Shown here one piece after another: positions 58,453 to 64,000 of a stretch of 64,000 nucleotides of DNA. The stretch covers positions 992,001 through 1,056,000 of the forward strand of contig CP103026.1 of NCBI GenBank assembly GCA_024752435.1, in the 5' to 3' direction. Below the pieces are notes generated by a model, which saw only the letters and a list, made by a program, of their open reading frames with translations, made no database searches and had not been told where the DNA came from. Source of the DNA: Allantophomopsis cytisporea. Its lineage: Eukaryota > Ascomycota > Leotiomycetes > Phacidiales > Phacidiaceae. How positions within the stretch are numbered: position 1 is the stretch's first letter; every line of letters starts with the position of its first letter. Position numbers and translations under genes: made by a program.

Positions 58453-60931
58453 ATGACCATATCCAAGCAACGACCATCTGCAAAAGCGGTCGCTAAGTCC
58501 TTGGTACAGGATGAATATATTATGGGGGTAAGAAACGAATACCTTACAACATTCCTTGCTATTATCTCAAATTCTGATTTGATACAGACAAACAGCAGTA
58601 GCATTGTTTCAAAGCGCAGCGTTGAAAAGCTGTACTTTCCCAATGAAGCCCATTGGTTCCATAATTTTGCTCGATTTAAAAGACGTAGTCCACTCGTGAA
58701 TCGTGGATATTGGCTACGAATGAAAGCAATTGATCACGTCGTACGCCAATTCCTTGAAGAAGAGTCCAGGAAGTCTAAAGTCATTATCAACCTGGGAGCC
58801 GGATAGTAAGTATGAAATTGTATCGCGCTGAACACTAGTGATACTGATTGTAGGTACAGTGATCCTCTACCATGGCAATGTTATACACGATATCCGAATT
58901 CTTGCTCGAATACTTGCTTTATCGACATCGATTATAAAGAACTCATGCTTAAGAAGCGGGCTGTTGTGTTGGGTACGCCAGAATTGCGCGCGCCATTGAC
59001 AAACCTCGAAACAAATGATGATGGCGATATTTTGCTTCGTAGCGATCAGTATGTTCAGCTTGGTTGTGATTTGAGAGACCTGAGGTCACTTGAAAAGACT
59101 CTGAGCAGAGTTGTAAATATTGAGACCTCTATCGTTCTTTGTACGGCCGAGGTTTCAATCACGTATATGGACACAGACTCCGCCGATGCTTTGATTGCAT
59201 GGGCCGGGGCTTTGCCAGATGGTATGTATACATTTGGCCCGACGTCAATTATCATATTTATGTTCTCTCCTTCTCCACTTCCCAACCCGTACTCTCCCCT
59301 TCTTCTTGTTTTTTTCTTGTTCCTTTTTTTTTTTTTTTTTTTTTTTGGCTGTCTTTCTCCTTTCTATTAGTTCTTTTATTCCTTTTACTTCTCTTACATA
59401 ATATCTACTAACTGATGCCTAGCTCGATTCTGTCTCTTGGAACAGATAATACCAGAAGGCCCAAACCATCCATTTGCGAAAACCATGCTTGCTCATTTTA
59501 AGAAAATGCAGGCCCCAATACAATCAGTACTAAGGTATCCAAATATCTTGTCACAAGAAAGACGATTCCTTGATCGGAACTGGAAATACGCAACAGCCAG
59601 GAACTTATGGAATCTTTGGGGATCCCCCGACTTTCTCAGCGACTCTGAAAGGATGTGTTTAGACTCAGTGGAGGAATTCGACGAATATGAGGAGCTAGCA
59701 CTATTCGGAAGTCATTACTTTCTATTAGAGGCGCAATCAGGCTACAGCGCAGATGAAGACAAAAGACCCATTGGAAACCAGCTATTTGTGCAAGCGCGTG
59801 GCTATCAACCAGCCACCACTCTAAAGGAATTTGCGCCAAACACAGCAGAGCATGAGGCTCGCAAATTTGCAGCTACAATACCACTCCGAACTAGAGATCA
59901 GGGTGATATGGCAGGTATCTTTGGAGGTATGGGCCAAAATAATAGACTTCAGTCCATTGACGCCTGGGGAAACCCCGATAACAATCATAAAACACTCTCT
60001 ACCACATCGGCGAATGTTCCAGCTAGCCGTATGTGCCATACAATTACAAGCGTTACTGAACACGAGGCTTTGCTTGTTGGTGGCAGATCATCCCCAAATA
60101 AGGCTTTTGCAGACTGCTGGCTCTACCGAACAGACTTGAATACGTGGGAGCAGGTGAGTGATCTACCAGTCGCACAATATCGACATTCTGCTCTTTCAAT
60201 TAACCAAGACTTGATCCTGGTTGGCTGTGGAAAAACTGATTCGCGCAACATTTCAAGCGATTTCTTTGTGTGGAATCGTAAAGCTTCTTGCTGGAACAGA
60301 TGTGAAGTCGTTCTTGATAGTACTACATCTGCAACATATCAGCCAGTCTATGGTGCAATAATGACCCTGTCATCTGAGGTTTATCCCGAGGGTGCGGCTT
60401 CTGGGATCATAGCTGGCGGCATGCTGCGTCAAGGTCGTGTTTCTAAGGATATCTGGGCGTGGGACCTGCAAAATGCTTCTACGGATGTAAGTAATATTCC
60501 ATCCAGTCAATCGTATTATACTTATAATTATGAAGAAACCACTTCTACGTATTCAAAGTACCTCTCAACCATTATTTGAGAAGTCTAATATTCCGGAAGA
60601 AAGACTCGTTCTTGCACGATTTGGTGCTAGTACTATTAGAAACCTTGGACGCACTATTATTATTGGTGGTGTTGGTCACGATAAATTGCTATCGTCTGAC
60701 GTGGAGATCTGTACAATTGACGACAAGGGAATATCAGCTGGTGGCTATATACTTGACGAGGATCTTAACTTGAGATCACGTCCATTACTAATCGGAGTTT
60801 CTATTCTCGGCAAAGGTAAGGATATTATCATTATGGGAGGAGGCGCCGTATGCTATGCTTTTGGGACTTTCTGGAATCGAGCAGCCTTCATACTCAAGCT
60901 GAGTGACTGTGCGGAGTCAAATCAAATCTAA
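58453..60931 (+). CDS. TYW4/Ppm2-type tRNA wybutosine-synthesising methyltransferase
   Basis: Four exons, 58453-58805, 58860-59221, 59423-60486 and most likely 60581-60931, give about 709 residues. The N-terminal half is a leucine-carboxyl-methyltransferase-like fold: KQRPSAKAVAKSLVQDEY, the SAM loop NLGAGYDPLPW formed across intron 1, FIDIDYKELM and LEQIIPEGPNHPF. The C-terminal half (about 455-700) has kelch-type repeats (LLVGGRSSPNK, LVGCGKTDSRN, IIGGVGHDK). TYW4 completes wybutosine at position 37 of tRNA-Phe by methylation and methoxycarbonylation. The intron 3 junction is uncertain: GTAAGT at 60487 to GAG at 60580, or a 46-base intron from GTATTA to CAAAG inside it, both keep the frame and differ by about 20 residues. 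Intron 2 (201 bases) contains 23 T in a row. Confidence 0.87.
59324..59346. repeat. Poly-T tract of 23 in TYW4 intron 2
   Basis: An uninterrupted T run inside the 201-base second intron, about 75 bases before the acceptor and upstream of the CTAAC branch site. The length may be affected by sequencing error. Confidence 0.85.
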
Positions 60932-61355
60932 GGATAGGCTATGGTTGGTTATAATTATGAGTTTGATATTATCACATATGGTTATTCTGATATATTCTTC
61001 GGTTAATATCCTGTAAATGTAACATCATGAGTACATTATTTTGTAGACAGAAAGGACAGATCGTAATATTGTTGAATGTTTTCTGACGACGTTCGAAAAA
61101 TAGCGAACATTTGGGCGCTGCTTAGTTAATCAAGATACCCTGTAATTTCATTGCTCTGTTGGTTATCTACGTATTCAGTATCGACTTATCTTATCTTAGT
61201 GTTCTACGTGGTGTTAGCCATAAAGTTGCCGTTATCCCTTCCTTAGACAGACATCGAATTATTCGTTCTACCCTGGATAAAATGTTCATTACCCTTCTCT
61301 GTGCAACTTCATCTATCCAATTCATTATTCGATTTGACAATTTCCATAATATATC
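60932..61355. other. Intergenic region between TYW4 and MFS genes
   Basis: 424 bases, AT-rich, between two plus-strand genes. It should hold the TYW4 3' UTR and MFS promoter. I see no gene. Confidence 0.55.
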
Positions 61356-63063
61356 ATGATGAAGCCTACTGAGTTACAAAATTTGTCTGTGATAACACAA
61401 GCGGGATCTGCGAAATCATTCACGCCCACCGAACAAATTCTGCAAAACGACATACCTTCTGTTGAGCTTGGTGAGCGACCCGACCCCTCTAAAAGGGCCA
61501 TAGAAGCCCTTCAACAATGGAACAACCCCCGAATCAATATCTGGCGCTTCTTTACCGCTATTCTTGGTTTCGTTATCATGGGTATGAGCGATGCGGCTTA
61601 TGGGGTATGTCAACATCTAGGAGTATTAGAAAATTACTGATAACGAACAGGCTCTTATACCTTATGTTGGTTTCTAATGTATTCTCTACTTGTTTGTGAC
61701 TGACATGTAAAGCTCGAAACATACTATGATCTAACCTATACGGTTGTATCACTTATCTTTCTGGCTCCTTTTGTTGGCTACAGCTGCGCGGCTCTCCTCA
61801 ACAACGCAATTCACATGAACTTTGGCCAACGAGGCATAGCAGTGATTGCACCGTCAGCAAAACTTCTAGCTTTCGTGGTTGTCTGTGCACATCCACCATA
61901 CCCTGTTCTTCCTCTTGCTTTCATGGTCTCTGGTTTTGGGAATGGTCTCGAAGATGGAGCCTGGAATGCATGGATTGGGAACATGTCAAAGGCAAACGAA
62001 TTGCTTGGGCTTTTGCACGGTGCTTATGGTCTTGGTGCAACTATCAGTCCATTGGTAGCAACGACTATGATCACAAGAGCGAATTTGCAGTGGTTTAAGT
62101 TCTATTACATCATGGTGAGCATGAAAAGTGTCAGTAAGTCACCTTGTCATCCCTGACATTTTTACAGATTGCTGTGGCGGTATTAGAGTTATGTCTTGCC
62201 GTCTTAGCTTTCTGGTCGAATGATGGTGCTGCTCATCGACGCGCACACCCACGCTCCTCGAATACCAGAAGTTCACAAACTCGCGAAACGTTGACGAACA
62301 AAATTTCTTGGATCTGTGCCATTTTCCTCCTTGGCTATGTTGGTGTTGAGGTCTCCCTTGGGGGTTGGTTGGTTACATTCATGCTACGAGTGCGTCATGG
62401 AACGCCGTTCGCGTCTGGAATGACTGTGACTGGCTTTTGTAAGCGCACTTGAACAATGTTCTCTATGAATCCACGCTGATTTTATAGGGCTGGGAATCGC
62501 AGTTGGAAGGATCATCCTGGGGTTCACAACGCCTAGGATTGGAGAGAAACTGGCTATTGCAATCTATTTACTGCTAAGCATGGGGCTAGAATTATTATTC
62601 TGGCTTGTTCCAAGCTTTGTAACATCTGCTATTATGGCTGGCCTTCTTGGTATGACATAAATTCATACATATATTCATTCGGATAGTCAACATTTCTAAC
62701 AAGCCTTAAGGGTTCTTTCTCGGCCCATTGTTTCCAGCTGCAATCGTCGTCGCTACAAAACTGTTACCTCACCACCTTCATGTGTCGGCAATCGGATTTG
62801 CTGCTGCGTTTGGCGGAGGCGGTGCAGCTTTGTTTCCGTTTATTGTTGGCGCCATTGCTTCAGCAAAAGGGGTACAGGTGCTGCAACCTGTGGTTTTGGC
62901 ATTGCTAGCAGCAATACTTGGGCTATGGTGCGCACTACCTGGTGGGTTCAGAAAGAAAGCATTGGAAATGCCTTTAGAAGACCGTGAAGAGGGATCGAAT
63001 GACGAATTGCAATGGGTCAAGAAGAGCATTGACAAATTACGTAGAAGAACAGGCCTTGCCTGA
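61356..63063 (+). CDS. Major facilitator superfamily transporter (Bsc6-like)
   Basis: Six exons: 61356-61604, 61651-61665, 61713-62114, 62168-62438, 62488-62649 and 62711-63063. They join to 483 residues. The second exon is only 15 bases and encodes ALIPY, completing DAAYGALIPYLETYYDLTYT, a motif I associate with fungal MFS proteins related to yeast Bsc6. About 12 hydrophobic segments follow a hydrophilic N-terminus of about 60 residues, with a cytosolic loop of about 40 residues (RRAHPRSSNTRSSQTRET) in the middle. Repeated GHGxxG-like and GFWLGIAVGRIILG segments mark the two halves. The substrate is unknown. Two ATGs (61356, 61359) are adjacent; the first is used. The C-terminus is charged and cytosolic. 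Confidence 0.87.
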
Positions 63064-63940
63064 GATCAGGTATGAGATGTCAAGATTCTCGGAAAAGAGG
63101 TATACGAGAAACAACTACAGCGTAGAACATATGATGGCGAAATTGAAGGAGTATGCAAAGTAGCTGTGTAGGGAGACTTACATAGGCTGGGTACATATAT
63201 ATTTGTATCCTCGGCTACTGAAAGTTCCAGCTAAAATCTGAGTGTAGCCGCGAGAATCTGCGTACAACCTTACAAGCTCGCTGTTTGAAAATACACCTGG
63301 TGCACATAAAATTGTTGTTTTTACTAACTACTAGATTAGGAGCTCAAGAGCCTACATTGGCGCTGTCTTATAGAAATCGGGCGTCATGAAGGTGCCACTA
63401 GTCGAAAATTATGCTCAGTACCGTATGTACAATAGCTACGACTTAGACCTACGTATCTCATTCTTATAGTGAATCGGCTTGAATTTCAACTATGGCGTAT
63501 CTGCTCTACTTAGGACAATTCCCACCAAGCACGTTACTACTGCCAAGCCAGGCTTTATAAGTAAGGTCGGAAAGTCGCGTGACTTTGCTGGAGCCTAAGA
63601 GTAAATAGATCTCATTGACTCCAAGCTCTCCTTCCCCACTACATATCACTTTGGCTCTCTAATCGAGGTCAAATCGAGCATCGTTTTTTTTATTCGGCCT
63701 GATTCTGAAAAGATTGCTCTCCCATATGAACATGTTCATGGGACCAAGCAAGTGCAAATTGCTCACATCACTAAGTCAACTTTCTCAAGCTTAGCTCCCT
63801 TGCTGTGACCGATTCAAAGAAAACACATGTTGAACACGTTCAAAGTTACGCAACGGTATTTCAGACGCTTTCGCTTTCATTTCACTGCACACTGTCTCTC
63901 CGTTTTGACATAAGGCAACGATAACAATATCTCATTCAAC
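63064..63940. other. Terminal intergenic region
   Basis: 877 bases after the MFS stop. The last 350 bases become C/T-rich with a CTC-rich run before 63940, resembling a promoter and leader. I see no gene inside. Confidence 0.5.
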
Positions 63941-64000
63941 ATGTCAACTGCAAGTACTTGGCTTTTCTGTTCCTGGAACCACATAAGACAGATACTCACA
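63941..64000 (+). CDS. Possible 5' end of a truncated gene
   Basis: ATG at 63941 follows a CAACATG context and a C/T-rich upstream region. A GTACTT donor-like site occurs 13 bases later (ATGTCAACTGCAA|GTACTT), so this may be a very short first exon. The window ends before anything can be identified. It is offered only as a candidate start. Confidence 0.3.
   Translation, partial: MSTASTWLFCSWNHIRQILT

Overview
This is a nuclear segment from a filamentous ascomycete (Pezizomycotina), most likely a Leotiomycete of the Sclerotiniaceae type. That placement is inferred from protein character, very short introns (about 46-60 bases, with CTAAC/CTGAC-like branch sites and GT-AG ends), moderate AT richness and pyrimidine-rich leaders. 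No database search was possible. There is no sign of bacterial sequence, an integrated virus, a CRISPR array, an rRNA or a recognisable tRNA. All gene models were built by joining open frames across plausible splice sites and checking that phase and family motifs stay intact.

Layout. 1-3.2 kb is a microsatellite-rich non-coding stretch and long leader for a conserved fungal protein (3183-3857). A four-exon small putative mitochondrial protein lies at 6857-7464. A Qc-SNARE (Syn8-like, minus) and a RING/TRAF-finger E3 ligase candidate (plus) are divergent at 8.1-10.9 kb. A PPS1-type dual-specificity phosphatase (minus) occupies 11.8-14.0 kb, followed by 5.5 kb of repeat-rich non-coding DNA. A Ulp1-type SUMO protease (minus) fills 19.6-22.8 kb. 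A mitochondrial tRNA(Ile)-lysidine synthase (minus) and a mitochondrial S-adenosylmethionine carrier (plus) are divergent at 24.0-27.5 kb. Next come a WDR48/Duf1 deubiquitinase cofactor (minus, 8 exons), RNA polymerase I largest subunit (minus), U4/U6 snRNP factor Prp3 (plus) and TFIIH helicase Rad3/XPD (minus, 10 exons including three tiny ones).

From 42.3 to 53 kb the only gene I can support is a C2H2 zinc-finger protein at 47.36-48.65 kb, with nearly 5 kb and 4.3 kb of apparently gene-free DNA on either side. The right end carries an amidase-signature hydrolase (minus), the autophagy PROPPIN Atg18 (minus), the wybutosine enzyme TYW4/Ppm2 (plus), an MFS transporter (plus), and possibly the start of one more gene at the edge.

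Most genes are single-copy core functions: rRNA transcription, splicing, DNA repair and transcription, tRNA modification, ubiquitin and SUMO control, and membrane traffic. They do not form a biosynthetic cluster. The functional pairings visible from layout are the two divergent promoters TilS/SAM carrier (both serving mitochondria) and Rpa190/Prp3 (both core RNA metabolism). I found no convincing new multi-gene system. The most noteworthy observations are architectural: microexons, a GC-AG intron, a phase-preserving intron, upstream ORFs, a SNARE with His at its predicted ionic layer, a degenerate second phosphatase loop, and a possible membrane segment on a SUMO protease.
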